The notes: generated by a model from the letters alone, not told the origin. Shown: positions 34,534-44,728, counted from the stretch's first letter. The stretch is 64,000 nucleotides of DNA from CAG-632 sp963626805 (GCA_963626805.1 CAVFXS010000028.1:1-64000); one strand, 5' to 3'. Numbers and translations: made by a program.

Positions 34534-37500
34534 ATGAATTTTACACATCTGCATGTCCATACAGAGTACAGTCTGTTGGATGGAGCAAGTAAAATAAAAG
34601 AGCTGGTTGCCAGAACCAGGGAGCTGGGGATGGACAGTATTGCCATTACCGATCACGGTGTTATGTATGGCGTGATTGATTTCTACCGGGCATGCCGGGA
34701 GGTCGGGATTAAGCCGATCATTGGATGTGAGGTTTATGTGGCACCCGGCTCCCGCTTTGACCGTGAGGCAGGACGTGGGGAGGACCGGTATTATCATCTG
34801 GTACTGCTGGCAGAGAATGATCTGGGATATCACAACCTGATGAAGATCGTATCCCGCGGTTTTACGGAGGGATATTATTACAAGCCGCGTGTGGATATGG
34901 AGGTACTGCAGGAGTTTCATGAGGGTGTGATCGCATTAAGTGCCTGTCTGGCCGGTGAGGTGGCGGTTCAGATCCGGCGGGGATTTCTGGCAGAGGCGAG
35001 AGAGGCGGCACTCCGATATCTGAATATTTTCGGAGAGGGCAATTATTTTCTGGAGCTGCAGGATCACGGAATCCCGGATCAGACTCTTGTAAATACGGAG
35101 TTATTGAAGATGCATGAGGAGCTTGGAATCCCATTGGTAGCGACCAATGATATTCATTATGTAAATGCGAAGGACTGGGAGGCACATGATTTCCTGCTCT
35201 GCATCCAGACGAATAAGAAATTAAAGGATGAAGACCGGATGCGGTATAAAGGAGGACAGTATTATCTGAAATCTCCGGAAGAGATGGAGGCATTGTTCCC
35301 ATATGCGAAGGAAGCACTGGAGAACACCTATAAGATCGCACAGCGCTGTAATGTTGAAATCGTGTTTGGGGAACAGAAGGTGCCGAAGTTTGATGTACCG
35401 GCACCATATGATGCTTACGGATATCTGGAGCAGCTGTGCCGGGAGGGTATTAAACGCAGATACCAGCCGGTTACAAAAGAGCTGCAGGAACGGCTGGATT
35501 ATGAGCTTGGTACGATTAAGAATATGGGATATGTGGATTACTTCCTGATCGTATGGGATTTTATTCATTATGCCAGAGAGCATGGAATCCCGGTCGGTCC
35601 CGGACGTGGATCAGCCGCCGGCAGTATCGTAGCATATTGTCTGGAGATCACGAATATCGATCCGATCCGTTACAATCTGCTGTTTGAACGATTCCTGAAC
35701 CCAGAGCGTGTATCCATGCCGGATATTGATATTGACTTCTGTTACGAACGCAGACAGGAGGTTATTGATTATGTAGTACGGAAATATGGCAAGGAGAAGG
35801 TTGTGCAGATCGTGACCTTCGGAACGATGAAGGCAAGAGCGGTTCTGCGGGATGTCGGACGGGTACTGGATATGCCGTATGCCATGGTAGATGCAGTGGC
35901 GAAGGCAGTTCCGCGGGATCTGAATATTACACTGGATCTGGCACTGCAGACTAGCCCGGATCTGAAGAAAATGTATGAAGAGGATGACCAGATCCGGTAT
36001 CTGATCGATATGTCTAGAAGGCTGGAAGGGCTGCCACGGAATACCTCCATGCACGCAGCCGGTGTCGTAATCGGTCAGGAACCGATCGAGGAATACGTGC
36101 CGTTGTCTAAAGGCGGAGATGATGCGATCACCACGCAGTTTACGATGACGACCATTGAGCAGCTGGGACTGTTAAAGATGGACTTTCTGGGACTGCGGAC
36201 CCTGACCGTGATTCAGGATGCCTGTGATATGATCTCAAATGGAAGCCGGACACCGTTTTCGATTGATTCCATTGATTATGAGGATGAAGAGGTCTACAAC
36301 ATGATCAGTGCCGGACGGACGGAGGGGGTATTCCAGCTGGAAAGCTCCGGGATGAAGTCCTTCATGACTGAGTTGAAGCCGGGCAATCTCGAAGACGTTA
36401 TTGCGGGAATCTCACTGTATCGTCCGGGTCCGATGGATTTCATTCCATCCTATATCAAGGGAAAAAATCATCCGTCAGAGATCACCTATGATGTGCCGCA
36501 GCTGGAGAAGATACTGGCACCGACCTATGGATGTATCGTATATCAGGAGCAGGTTATGCAGATCGTAATGGAGCTGGCGGGGTATACGCTGGGACGAAGC
36601 GATCTGGTGCGCCGTGCCATGTCGAAGAAGAAGGCAGATGTCATGGAGCGGGAGCGGAAGAACTTCGTTTACGGCAATGAAGAGGAAGGGGTTCCGGGCT
36701 GTATCAGCCGGGGCATTCCGGAGGCAACGGCCAATAAGATCTTCGATGAAATGACGGATTTTGCAAAATACGCATTTAATAAGTCTCATGCAGCCTGCTA
36801 TGCCGTGGTTGCATATCAGACCGCCTATCTCAAGTACCATTATCCGGTGGAGTTTATGGCGGCACTTATGACCTCCTACATTGAAAATGCAGGAAAGGTG
36901 ACAGAGTATATCTATGTCTGCAGACAGATGGGGATAGAGATCCTGCCGCCGGATATCAATACCGGAGTGGCAGAGTTTTCGGTAAAGGATGGCAAGATCG
37001 TGTATGGTCTGTCAGCCATTAAGAATATCGGACGGAATGTTATTGATCTGGTGGTAAATGAGAGAGAAGCAAACGGACCGTATAAGAGTCTTCAGGATTT
37101 TCTGGAGCGGATGCCGGGCAAGGAGGTCAATAAGCGGGCAATCGAGAACCTGATCCTGGCAGGTGCCTTTGATACAATGGAAGGCAATCGCCGGCAGAAA
37201 ATGATGATATATCCGGTAATTATGGATGGAATCCATGCCAGTCATAAGAACAGTATGGAAGGACAGATGAGTCTGATGGATTTCCTGGGAGAAGAGGAAA
37301 AGGAAGATTTTGAGGTCAAGATGCCGGATGTGGAGGATTATAAGAAAGAGGAAAAGCTGGCATTTGAAAAGCAGGTGCTGGGTGTCTATGTCAGCGGACA
37401 TCCGCTGGAGGATTATGTGGATCTGATCCGGAAGCAGGCAGATGCGACATCCATGGATTTTCAGCTGGATGAGGAGAGCGGTCTGCCGAAGGTGACGGAT

Positions 37501-37989
37501 CAGGGGCTCTACACACTGGGTGGCATGGTATCCAACGTAACCTTAAAGGTAACACGGAACAATCAGAATATGGCATTCCTGACGCTGGAGGACATCTACG
37601 GAAGTGTGGAGGTTGTTGTATTTGCGAGAGATTTTGAAAAGAACCGCAGCATATTGACACCGGATGCAAAGCTGTTTATTACCGGACGTGCATCGGTATC
37701 GGATGACGAGGCAAAGCTGCTGTTCAGTAAGGCAGTTTCATTTGATGACATTCCGCGGGATGTATGGCTGCAGTTTGAGACGAAGGAAGCCTATGACCGG
37801 TTGCAGTCGGAGCTTTATCAGATCATTGACCGGCATGCAGGCAGCTCCTTTATAAAGATCTATATCCGGGAAGGAAAGCTCCGCAAGAATCTGCCGCCGC
37901 AGTTCGCGATTGCATCGGGTGGAGAAGCATTGGAAGAGCTGAAGGCATTACTCGGAGCGGAAAATGTAGTGGTAAAGGATAGAAAATAA
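34534..37989 (+). CDS. dnaE: DNA polymerase III subunit alpha, DnaE
   Basis: The 1151-residue C-family polymerase starts with a PHP domain (FTHLHVHTEYSLLDG, ITDHGVMYG) that keeps its metal ligands. The palm carries PGRGSAAGSIVAY and the catalytic Asp pair in MPDIDIDF (~400). The fingers follow, then a tandem helix-hairpin-helix (ILPPDINTGV; IENLILAGAFD) and an OB-fold (LGGMVSNVTLKVTRNNQNMAFLTLEDIYG, ~1000). Length equals DnaE1. Firmicutes usually also have PolC, which is not in this window. ATG 34534 follows AAGGGG. It is coupled to the next gene (TAATG overlap). Confidence 0.97.
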   Translation: MNFTHLHVHTEYSLLDGASKIKELVARTRELGMDSIAITDHGVMYGVIDFYRACREVGIKPIIGCEVYVAPGSRFDREAGRGEDRYYHLVLLAENDLGYHNLMKIVSRGFTEGYYYKPRVDMEVLQEFHEGVIALSACLAGEVAVQIRRGFLAEAREAALRYLNIFGEGNYFLELQDHGIPDQTLVNTELLKMHEELGIPLVATNDIHYVNAKDWEAHDFLLCIQTNKKLKDEDRMRYKGGQYYLKSPEEMEALFPYAKEALENTYKIAQRCNVEIVFGEQKVPKFDVPAPYDAYGYLEQLCREGIKRRYQPVTKELQERLDYELGTIKNMGYVDYFLIVWDFIHYAREHGIPVGPGRGSAAGSIVAYCLEITNIDPIRYNLLFERFLNPERVSMPDIDIDFCYERRQEVIDYVVRKYGKEKVVQIVTFGTMKARAVLRDVGRVLDMPYAMVDAVAKAVPRDLNITLDLALQTSPDLKKMYEEDDQIRYLIDMSRRLEGLPRNTSMHAAGVVIGQEPIEEYVPLSKGGDDAITTQFTMTTIEQLGLLKMDFLGLRTLTVIQDACDMISNGSRTPFSIDSIDYEDEEVYNMISAGRTEGVFQLESSGMKSFMTELKPGNLEDVIAGISLYRPGPMDFIPSYIKGKNHPSEITYDVPQLEKILAPTYGCIVYQEQVMQIVMELAGYTLGRSDLVRRAMSKKKADVMERERKNFVYGNEEEGVPGCISRGIPEATANKIFDEMTDFAKYAFNKSHAACYAVVAYQTAYLKYHYPVEFMAALMTSYIENAGKVTEYIYVCRQMGIEILPPDINTGVAEFSVKDGKIVYGLSAIKNIGRNVIDLVVNEREANGPYKSLQDFLERMPGKEVNKRAIENLILAGAFDTMEGNRRQKMMIYPVIMDGIHASHKNSMEGQMSLMDFLGEEEKEDFEVKMPDVEDYKKEEKLAFEKQVLGVYVSGHPLEDYVDLIRKQADATSMDFQLDEESGLPKVTDQGLYTLGGMVSNVTLKVTRNNQNMAFLTLEDIYGSVEVVVFARDFEKNRSILTPDAKLFITGRASVSDDEAKLLFSKAVSFDDIPRDVWLQFETKEAYDRLQSELYQIIDRHAGSSFIKIYIREGKLRKNLPPQFAIASGGEALEELKALLGAENVVVKDRK

Positions 37990-38789
37990 TGATTACGAGT
38001 ACGGCAAATGCACAGATTAAGAATATAGGAAAGCTGCAGAAAAGCAGCCGGGTCAGAAAGGAACAGCAGGTGTTTCTGGTAGAAGGGATCCGGATGTTCC
38101 GGGAGATACCGGAGGCGATGCACCGGAAGACCTATGTGACGGAGGTGTGGACAGAGCAGCTCCCGAAGCATTGGCAGGAGGGCACCGAGTACGAGGTGGT
38201 CAGCGAGAATGTATTCCGTGAGATCTCGGATACGATGTCGCCGCAGGGGATTTTATCGGTGGTTCAACAGATGCATTATGACAGAGAGGCACTGCTTGGC
38301 GCAAATGGGTGTGTCCCATGCATTCTTCTGCTGGAGAATCTTCAGGATCCTGGGAATCTGGGAACAATTCTGAGAACGGCTGAGGGTGCCGGAGTTACGG
38401 GAATCATGATGAGCCGGGATACCGTGGATGTCTATAATTCAAAGGTCGTGCGGGCAACCATGGGAGCCGTGTTCCGGATGCCGTTCTATTATGAGGAGCG
38501 GATTCTGGACGGACTTCACTGGCTGCAGGAGCAGGGAATCTGCTGCTATGCGGCACATCTGAAGGGAAAAGAATTTTACGATTATGATTACCGGACCGGC
38601 TGCTGCTTCCTGATCGGAAATGAGGGCAATGGTCTGACACCGGAGATTTCCGGGGCAGCGGATCGGTTGATCCGGATCCCGATGCAGGGCAATGTGGAAT
38701 CTTTAAATGCGGCAACGGCAGCAACCGTGCTGATGTATGAAGCCATGCGGCAGAGACTCCAGACTGACGGGGACTATGGAAATATTTAA
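37989..38789 (+). CDS. SpoU/TrmH family RNA 2'-O-methyltransferase
   Basis: The 266-residue protein has the N-terminal substrate-binding segment (TAQIKN-like start NAQIKNIGKLQKSS) and a C-terminal SPOUT knot. The three motifs are visible: LLLENLQDPGNLGTILRTAEGAG (Asn/Arg), CCFLIGNEGNGLTPEI and RIPMQGNVESLNAATAATVLMYEA. The family uses S-adenosylmethionine to methylate the ribose of rRNA or tRNA; 23S rRNA is the usual substrate of this RlmB/TsnR-like type, but the site is unknown. Its ATG overlaps the dnaE stop. Confidence 0.93.
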   Translation: MITSTANAQIKNIGKLQKSSRVRKEQQVFLVEGIRMFREIPEAMHRKTYVTEVWTEQLPKHWQEGTEYEVVSENVFREISDTMSPQGILSVVQQMHYDREALLGANGCVPCILLLENLQDPGNLGTILRTAEGAGVTGIMMSRDTVDVYNSKVVRATMGAVFRMPFYYEERILDGLHWLQEQGICCYAAHLKGKEFYDYDYRTGCCFLIGNEGNGLTPEISGAADRLIRIPMQGNVESLNAATAATVLMYEAMRQRLQTDGDYGNI

Positions 38790-38921
38790 CTATAATAGTA
38801 CATCGGAGAGAAAATGTATGTAGATTTCCGGCGGATTGTGTAATAAACTGTTATCGTGTCAAGTCATAGAATCATTGGACATACAATGATGATGAGATGG
38901 ATGAGGCGAAAGGGATAAGTT

Positions 38922-39803
38922 ATGAGTAAAGCAGCAATTATTACAGACAGTAACAGCGGTATTACACAGGCACAGGCAAAAGAGCTTGGAATCTATGTGC
39001 TTCCGATGCCGTTTACCATGGAAGGTCAGGAGTTTTTTGAGGATATATCATTAACACAGGCACAGTTTTATGAGAAGCTGGAGGGAGAGATAGAGATCGC
39101 GACCTCACAGCCATCTCCGGAGGCGGTTACCAGTCTGTGGGATAAGGTTTTGAAGGACTATGATGAGATCGTACATATTCCGATGTCAAGTGGTCTGAGT
39201 GGCAGTTGTCAGACAGCTATGCTTCTGGCAGAGGATTATGACGGCCGGGTCAGAGTGGTAAATAATCAGAGAATCTCAGTTACCCAGAGGCAGTCTGCAC
39301 TGGATGCGAAGGCATTGGCAGAGGCAGGCAGGACAGCTGCTGAGATAGAGCAGATCTTAATGGATACCAGGATGGACTCAGATATTTATATTATGGTGGA
39401 TACATTGAAGTATCTGAAAAAGGGTGGAAGAGTCACTCCGGCGGCAGCGGCGATCGGAGAGATCTTAAGAATCAAGCCGGTACTGCAGATTCACGGTGAG
39501 AAGCTGGATGCGTTCGCAAAGGCGAGAAATATTAAAGCAGCTAAGACATTGATGGTGAATGCAGTCAAGAAGAATATTCAGGAGAATCTGGGAGAAATCC
39601 CGGCAGCCGATGCGAAGAATGCACCCTGGATCGCAATGGCACATACACAGAATGAAGAAGAGGCGAAGCTCTGGCGCGAGGAGCTGCAGGAAGAATTTCC
39701 GGGGTACGAGATTCATATTGATCCATTATCCCTGAGTATTGCCTGCCATATCGGACCGGGAGCACTGGCACTGACCTGGACAAAGCGTCTGGATATGGAG
39801 TAG
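38922..39803 (+). CDS. DegV family fatty-acid-binding protein
   Basis: The 293-residue DegV protein has IITDSNSGITQAQAKELG, the serine-rich HIPMSSGLSGSCQTAM loop and VDTLKYLKKGGRVTPAAAAIGE. It ends in LSLSIACHIGPGALALTW, the second fatty-acid loop. It differs clearly from the DegV gene at 18559, so the two may bind different fatty acids, as FakB1 and FakB2 do in staphylococci. The partner kinase FakA is not in the window. ATG 38922 follows AAAGGG; 132 bp separate it from the methyltransferase gene. Confidence 0.92.
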   Translation: MSKAAIITDSNSGITQAQAKELGIYVLPMPFTMEGQEFFEDISLTQAQFYEKLEGEIEIATSQPSPEAVTSLWDKVLKDYDEIVHIPMSSGLSGSCQTAMLLAEDYDGRVRVVNNQRISVTQRQSALDAKALAEAGRTAAEIEQILMDTRMDSDIYIMVDTLKYLKKGGRVTPAAAAIGEILRIKPVLQIHGEKLDAFAKARNIKAAKTLMVNAVKKNIQENLGEIPAADAKNAPWIAMAHTQNEEEAKLWREELQEEFPGYEIHIDPLSLSIACHIGPGALALTWTKRLDME

Positions 39804-39890
39804 AATGAAATAGAGCGGCAGCAGTGCGGTTGTAGTATAGAGCAGTAGCTGGGTAAAACAGATGAAAAGCATAAATAAAAACTGAAATAT

Positions 39891-39978
39891 TCTGACAACT
39901 ATGCATAGAATTCTGCAAATATCACAAATACTCTGACAATTAATAAGAAAATGACAAAGATTCAAATTATCAGACAAC
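39891..39978. repeat. Five phased TCTGACAA-like repeats upstream of gltB
   Basis: TCTGACAA (39891), TCTGCAAA (39912), TCTGACAA (39932), AATGACAA (39950) and TCAGACAA (39970) are spaced 21, 20, 18 and 20 bp apart, all on one face of the helix. They end about 64 bp before the predicted gltB transcription start. The 362-bp gap 39804-40165 has no gene; it holds these repeats, a promoter and a hairpin. Confidence 0.65.
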
Positions 39979-40005
39979 AATACAAATTTTTCTACGATCT
40001 TTCTC

Positions 40006-40034
40006 TTTACAAATAAGAGAAAGTGCGATAGAAT
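40006..40034 (+). promoter_or_regulatory. gltB promoter
   Basis: TTTACA (40006-40011), exactly 17 bp, TAGAAT (40029-40034). A transcription start near 40041 is expected. A 9-bp inverted repeat (CTTTCTCTT/AAGAGAAAG, 40000-40024) overlaps the -35 region and could be an operator. Confidence 0.7.
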
Positions 40035-40044
40035 GGCATTGTTC

Positions 40045-40079
40045 GACGGGGAACGCACAGGGCGTTTCTCGTCTTTTTT
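40045..40079 (+). terminator. Terminator or attenuator hairpin in the gltB leader
   Basis: The 12-bp stem (40045-40056 with 40062-40073, two G-T wobbles) with loop ACAGG runs into six Ts (40074-40079). It begins about five nucleotides after the predicted transcription start and 87 bp before the gltB start. It has the form of an intrinsic terminator; a control role over gltBD is inferred from position. Confidence 0.8.
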
Positions 40080-40165
40080 CGTTATAGCGATGGAAATACA
40101 AGGTGTTTTATCGCTGTCAGAGTGACGATGGATGATAAAATTAGAATAAGGAAAGGACGTATGTT

Positions 40166-43100
40166 ATGCAGAATCTACATCAGACAGAAGCGGATCAACG
40201 CCAGATTGGTATGTATGACTCCCGCTTTGAACATGACAACTGCGGTATCGGTGCCGTAGTAAATATCAAGGGTATCAAATCACATGGAACCGTTGATAAT
40301 GCATTGAAGATTGTTGAGAATCTGGAGCACAGAGCCGGTAAGGATGCAGAAGGAAAGACCGGTGACGGTGTTGGTATCTTATTACAGATTTCTCACAGAT
40401 TCTTTGAGAAAGCAGCCAGACAGCTTGGTATACAGCTGGGAAATGAGCGGGATTACGGTATCGGTATGTTCTTTTTCCCACAGGACGAGATGGAACGGAA
40501 TCAGACAAAGAAAATGTTTGAGATCATTGTTGAAAAGGAAGGCATGGAGTTCTTAGGCTGGAGAGAGGTTCCGACCGATCCGTCCATTCTCGGAAGAAAA
40601 GCACTGGATGTTATGCCATGCATTATGCAGGCATTTATTAAACGACCGGAGGGTGTGGCGAAGGGACTGGACTTCGACCGGAAGTTATATATTGTCCGCC
40701 GGGTATTCGAGCAGTCAAATGACAATTCCTATGTAGTATCCCTGTCCAGCCGGACGATCGTATATAAGGGTATGTTCCTGGTAGGAGAGCTTCGGCTGTT
40801 CTTCCATGATCTGCAGGATCCGGATTATGTATCTGCAATCGCACTGGTACATTCCAGATTCTCAACAAATACAACACCAAGCTGGCTGCGTGCACATCCG
40901 TACCGCTTCATGGTACACAACGGTGAGATCAATACGATCCGCGGAAATGCAGACCGGATGCTGGCAAGAGAAGAAACCATGGAATCCGATTACTTCAAGG
41001 GTGAGATGCATAAGATTACACCGGTTGTAGATCCGGATGGCTCCGATTCCGCAAGACTGGATAATACACTGGAGTTCCTGGTTATGAGCGGTATGGATCT
41101 TCCGCTGGCAGTTATGATGACGATTCCTGAGCCGTGGGAGAATAACCGGTATATGTCTCAGGCCAAGAAGGACTTTTATCAGTATTATGCAACCATGATG
41201 GAGCCATGGGACGGTCCGGCATCCATCCTGTTTACAGATGGTGACTACATGGGTGCGGTGCTTGACCGGAATGGTCTGCGTCCTTCCCGTTATTATATTA
41301 CAACGGATGATTATATGATCCTGTCTTCCGAGGTCGGTGTTCTGGATATCCCGTCTGAGAAGATCCTGAAAAAGGATCGTTTACGTCCGGGTAAAATGCT
41401 TCTGGTAGATACGGTAAAGGGAAAACTGATCGCAGATGATGAGCTGAAGGAGAAATATGCACATCGTCAGCCATACGGTGAATGGCTGGACAGCAATCTG
41501 GTCACCTTACATTCTTTAAATATTCCGAATAAGAAGCCGGAGGAGTACAGTCCGGAGGAACGGGCAAGACTGCAGAAGGCATTCGGATATACCTATGAGG
41601 ATCTGAAGAATCAGATCCTGCCGATGGCAAAGAATGGTACCGAGTCTATTCAGGCTATGGGTATTGACAGTCCGCTGGCAGTGCTTTCCGAAAAGCATCC
41701 GCCGTTATTTAACTATTTTAAGCAGCTGTTTGCACAGGTAACCAATCCGCCAATCGATGCGATCCGTGAGGAGGTCGTTACCTCGACCTCAGTTTATATC
41801 GGTAAGGAAGGCAACCTGTTAGAGGAGAAGCCGGAGAACTGTCATGTACTGAAGATTCATAATCCGATCCTTACCAATACCGATCTGATGAAGATTAAGA
41901 ATATGAATGTACCGGGCTTAAAGGCTGGGGTTATTCCGATTACCTATTATAAGCATACATCTCTGGAAAAGGCAGTGGAGCGGTTGTTTGTAGAAGCAGA
42001 CCGGTTATACCGGGACGGTGTGAACATCCTGATCCTGTCAGACCGTGGTGTAGATGAGAACCGGGTACCGATTCCGTCATTGCTTGCAGTATCAGCCATG
42101 CAGCAGCATCTGGTTAATACCAAGAAGCGTACCTCCGTAGCCATGATTCTGGAGAGCGCAGAGCCGAGAGAGGTGCATCATTTCGCAACTCTGCTTGGAT
42201 TCGGTGCATCTGCGATCAACCCGTATCTGGCACAGGAGAGTATCCGTGAGCTGATCAACAATAATATGCTGGATAAGGATTATTATGCAGCGGTTGAGGA
42301 TTATAACTCTGCAATCATTCATGGTATTGTAAAGATTGCATCCAAGATGGGTATTTCCACGATTCAGTCTTATCAGGGCTCCAAGATTTTTGAAGCTATC
42401 GGACTGAGCCAGGAGGTTATAAATAAATACTTTACCAATACGGTCAGCCGGATCGGTGGTATCAGCATTCAGGATATTGAAAAGACAGTGGACCTCTTAC
42501 ATTCCGCAGCCTTTGATCCGCTGGGACTGGCAGTCAATACCTGTCTGGAGAGTGCCGGTGAGCATAAGCTCCGCAGCGGCAAGGAAGAGCATCTGTATAA
42601 TCCGCAGACCATCCATCTGCTGCAGGAAGCTACCAGAACCGGTGATTATGAGACCTTCAAGCAGTATACGGCACTGGTCAATGATGAGACGAAGCCAAAG
42701 AACCTGCGTGGTCTGATGGAATTCAATTATCCGGAGAAGGGTATCGATATCAAGGAAGTAGAATCGGTAGATTCGATCGTAAAACGGTTTAAGACCGGTG
42801 CCATGTCTTATGGTTCCATTTCACAGGAGGCACATGAAACACTGGCAATCGCCATGAATATGTTAGGCGGTAAGTCAAACAGTGGTGAGGGCGGTGAAGA
42901 CATTGCACGACTGACAGTCGGAGCCGATGGCAAGAACCGCTGCTCTGCGATTAAGCAGGTAGCGTCCGGACGATTTGGTGTAACATCCAGATATCTGGTA
43001 AGTGCAAAGGAGATCCAGATCAAGATGGCACAGGGAGCAAAGCCTGGTGAAGGTGGACATCTGCCGGGAGCTAAGGTTTATCCTTGGATTGCGAAGACCC

Positions 43101-44716
43101 GTATGTCAACACCGGGTGTGAGTCTGATCTCACCTCCGCCACATCATGATATCTACTCTATCGAGGATCTGGCACAGCTGATCTACGACTGTAAGAATTC
43201 CAATATGGATGCAAGAATTTCCGTGAAGCTGGTATCGGAAGCCGGTATCGGTACGGTCGCAGCCGGTGTAGCCAAGGCCGGCGCACAGGTTATTCTGGTA
43301 TCCGGTTATGATGGCGGTACCGGAGCAGCACCGGGTAACTCCATTCATAATGCAGGACTTCCATGGGAGCTGGGACTTGCTGAGACACATCAGACCCTGA
43401 TCATGAATGACCTGCGGGATAAGGTAATTCTGGAGACGGACGGTAAGCTGATGAGCGGCCGGGATGTTGCAATCGCAGCAATGCTTGGCGCAGAGGAATT
43501 CGGATTCGCAACGGCACCACTGGTAACATTGGGCTGTGTTATGATGCGGGTATGTAATCTGGATACCTGTCCGGTTGGTGTGGCTACCCAGAATCCGGAG
43601 CTTCGGAAACGCTTCCGTGGTAAGCCGGAATATGTGGTAAACTTCATGAAGTTTATCGCACAGGAGCTGAGAGAGTATATGGCAAAGCTTGGTGTACGGA
43701 CAGTGGATGAGTTGGTAGGACGTACGGATCTGTTAAAGGCAGGACCGATGGCGGCAGAGAGAAATGTGGATCTGTCCCGCATTCTTGAGAATCCGTTCTT
43801 TGATAGTGTACAGAACAAGGTTGTTTATAATAAGAAGAATATATATGATTTCAAGCTGGAGGATACCGTTGACGAGCAGATTCTGGTAAAGAAAATGAAG
43901 TCTGCACTGGAAAAGGGACAGAAGAAGAGTATCGAGATCGATGTAGGAAATACCGATCGTTCCGTAGGTACGATCTTTGGTTCCTATGTAACGAAGCTGT
44001 ATCCGGACGGACTGGATGAAGATACGTACACGATTCACTGCAACGGCAGCGGCGGTCAGAGCTTCGGTGCTTTTGTACCGAAGGGCGTAACGCTGGAGCT
44101 GACCGGTGACAGTAATGATTACTTCGGTAAGGGATTATCCGGTGGTAAGCTGATCGTTTATCCGCCAAAGGCAGTGAACTATAAGCATGAAGAAAATATT
44201 ATCATCGGTAATGTAGCATTGTACGGAGCAACCAGCGGTAAGGCATTCATCAACGGTGTTGCCGGCGAACGGTTCGCAGTTCGTAACTCCGGTGCGATCG
44301 CGGTTGTGGAAGGTGTCGGAGATCATGGCTGTGAATATATGACCGGCGGACGCGTTGTAGTCCTCGGACAGACCGGTAAGAACTTTGCGGCCGGTATGAG
44401 CGGCGGTGTTGCATATGTTCTGGATATGGAAAGTGATCTGTACATGAAGTTAAATAAGTCACTGGTAGCAATCGAGGCTGTCAGCAGCAAGTATGATGTT
44501 ATGGAGCTGAATGAACTGATCAAGGAGCATGTAGCATATACAAATTCTGCAATTGGTAAGGAGATTCTGGAGAATTTCGGTGATTATCTGCCGAAGTTCA
44601 AGAAGATCGTTCCTCATGATTATAAACGTATGATGAACATGATCGTACAGATGGAGGAAAAAGGACTTAGCAGTGAGCAGGCACAGATTGAAGCATTCTA
44701 TGCAATGAAACGATAG
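40166..44716 (+). CDS. gltB: Glutamate synthase (NADPH) large subunit
   Basis: The 1516-residue enzyme makes glutamate from glutamine and 2-oxoglutarate. The N-terminal class II amidotransferase domain starts after a short propeptide (RFEHDNCGIGAVV, nucleophile Cys ~27). A central linker and the FMN-binding synthase domain follow (GAMSYGSISQEAHETLA; SGYDGGTGAAPGNSI), with the 3Fe-4S cysteines in LGCVMMRVCNLDTCPVG. The GXGXG beta-helix repeats lie at the end (GSGGQSFGAFV; GYGA-type turns such as GNVALYGATSGKAF). Length is typical. ATG 40166 follows AAGGAAAGGA. It forms an operon with gltD 12 bp downstream. Confidence 0.98.
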   Translation: MQNLHQTEADQRQIGMYDSRFEHDNCGIGAVVNIKGIKSHGTVDNALKIVENLEHRAGKDAEGKTGDGVGILLQISHRFFEKAARQLGIQLGNERDYGIGMFFFPQDEMERNQTKKMFEIIVEKEGMEFLGWREVPTDPSILGRKALDVMPCIMQAFIKRPEGVAKGLDFDRKLYIVRRVFEQSNDNSYVVSLSSRTIVYKGMFLVGELRLFFHDLQDPDYVSAIALVHSRFSTNTTPSWLRAHPYRFMVHNGEINTIRGNADRMLAREETMESDYFKGEMHKITPVVDPDGSDSARLDNTLEFLVMSGMDLPLAVMMTIPEPWENNRYMSQAKKDFYQYYATMMEPWDGPASILFTDGDYMGAVLDRNGLRPSRYYITTDDYMILSSEVGVLDIPSEKILKKDRLRPGKMLLVDTVKGKLIADDELKEKYAHRQPYGEWLDSNLVTLHSLNIPNKKPEEYSPEERARLQKAFGYTYEDLKNQILPMAKNGTESIQAMGIDSPLAVLSEKHPPLFNYFKQLFAQVTNPPIDAIREEVVTSTSVYIGKEGNLLEEKPENCHVLKIHNPILTNTDLMKIKNMNVPGLKAGVIPITYYKHTSLEKAVERLFVEADRLYRDGVNILILSDRGVDENRVPIPSLLAVSAMQQHLVNTKKRTSVAMILESAEPREVHHFATLLGFGASAINPYLAQESIRELINNNMLDKDYYAAVEDYNSAIIHGIVKIASKMGISTIQSYQGSKIFEAIGLSQEVINKYFTNTVSRIGGISIQDIEKTVDLLHSAAFDPLGLAVNTCLESAGEHKLRSGKEEHLYNPQTIHLLQEATRTGDYETFKQYTALVNDETKPKNLRGLMEFNYPEKGIDIKEVESVDSIVKRFKTGAMSYGSISQEAHETLAIAMNMLGGKSNSGEGGEDIARLTVGADGKNRCSAIKQVASGRFGVTSRYLVSAKEIQIKMAQGAKPGEGGHLPGAKVYPWIAKTRMSTPGVSLISPPPHHDIYSIEDLAQLIYDCKNSNMDARISVKLVSEAGIGTVAAGVAKAGAQVILVSGYDGGTGAAPGNSIHNAGLPWELGLAETHQTLIMNDLRDKVILETDGKLMSGRDVAIAAMLGAEEFGFATAPLVTLGCVMMRVCNLDTCPVGVATQNPELRKRFRGKPEYVVNFMKFIAQELREYMAKLGVRTVDELVGRTDLLKAGPMAAERNVDLSRILENPFFDSVQNKVVYNKKNIYDFKLEDTVDEQILVKKMKSALEKGQKKSIEIDVGNTDRSVGTIFGSYVTKLYPDGLDEDTYTIHCNGSGGQSFGAFVPKGVTLELTGDSNDYFGKGLSGGKLIVYPPKAVNYKHEENIIIGNVALYGATSGKAFINGVAGERFAVRNSGAIAVVEGVGDHGCEYMTGGRVVVLGQTGKNFAAGMSGGVAYVLDMESDLYMKLNKSLVAIEAVSSKYDVMELNELIKEHVAYTNSAIGKEILENFGDYLPKFKKIVPHDYKRMMNMIVQMEEKGLSSEQAQIEAFYAMKR

Positions 44717-44728
44717 GAGGGATATGGA

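Noticed and set aside
34108..34920. A 270-codon minus-strand open frame across the DUF5662 gene and the dnaE start
   Set aside because: Both plus-strand genes are recognised families; the minus frame has no motif or ribosome binding site.
40000..40024. 9-bp hairpin before the gltB terminator as the first ANTAR stem
   Set aside because: Its loop (TACAAAT) lacks the A1/G4 hexaloop pattern and it lies upstream of the predicted transcription start, so an operator is more likely.
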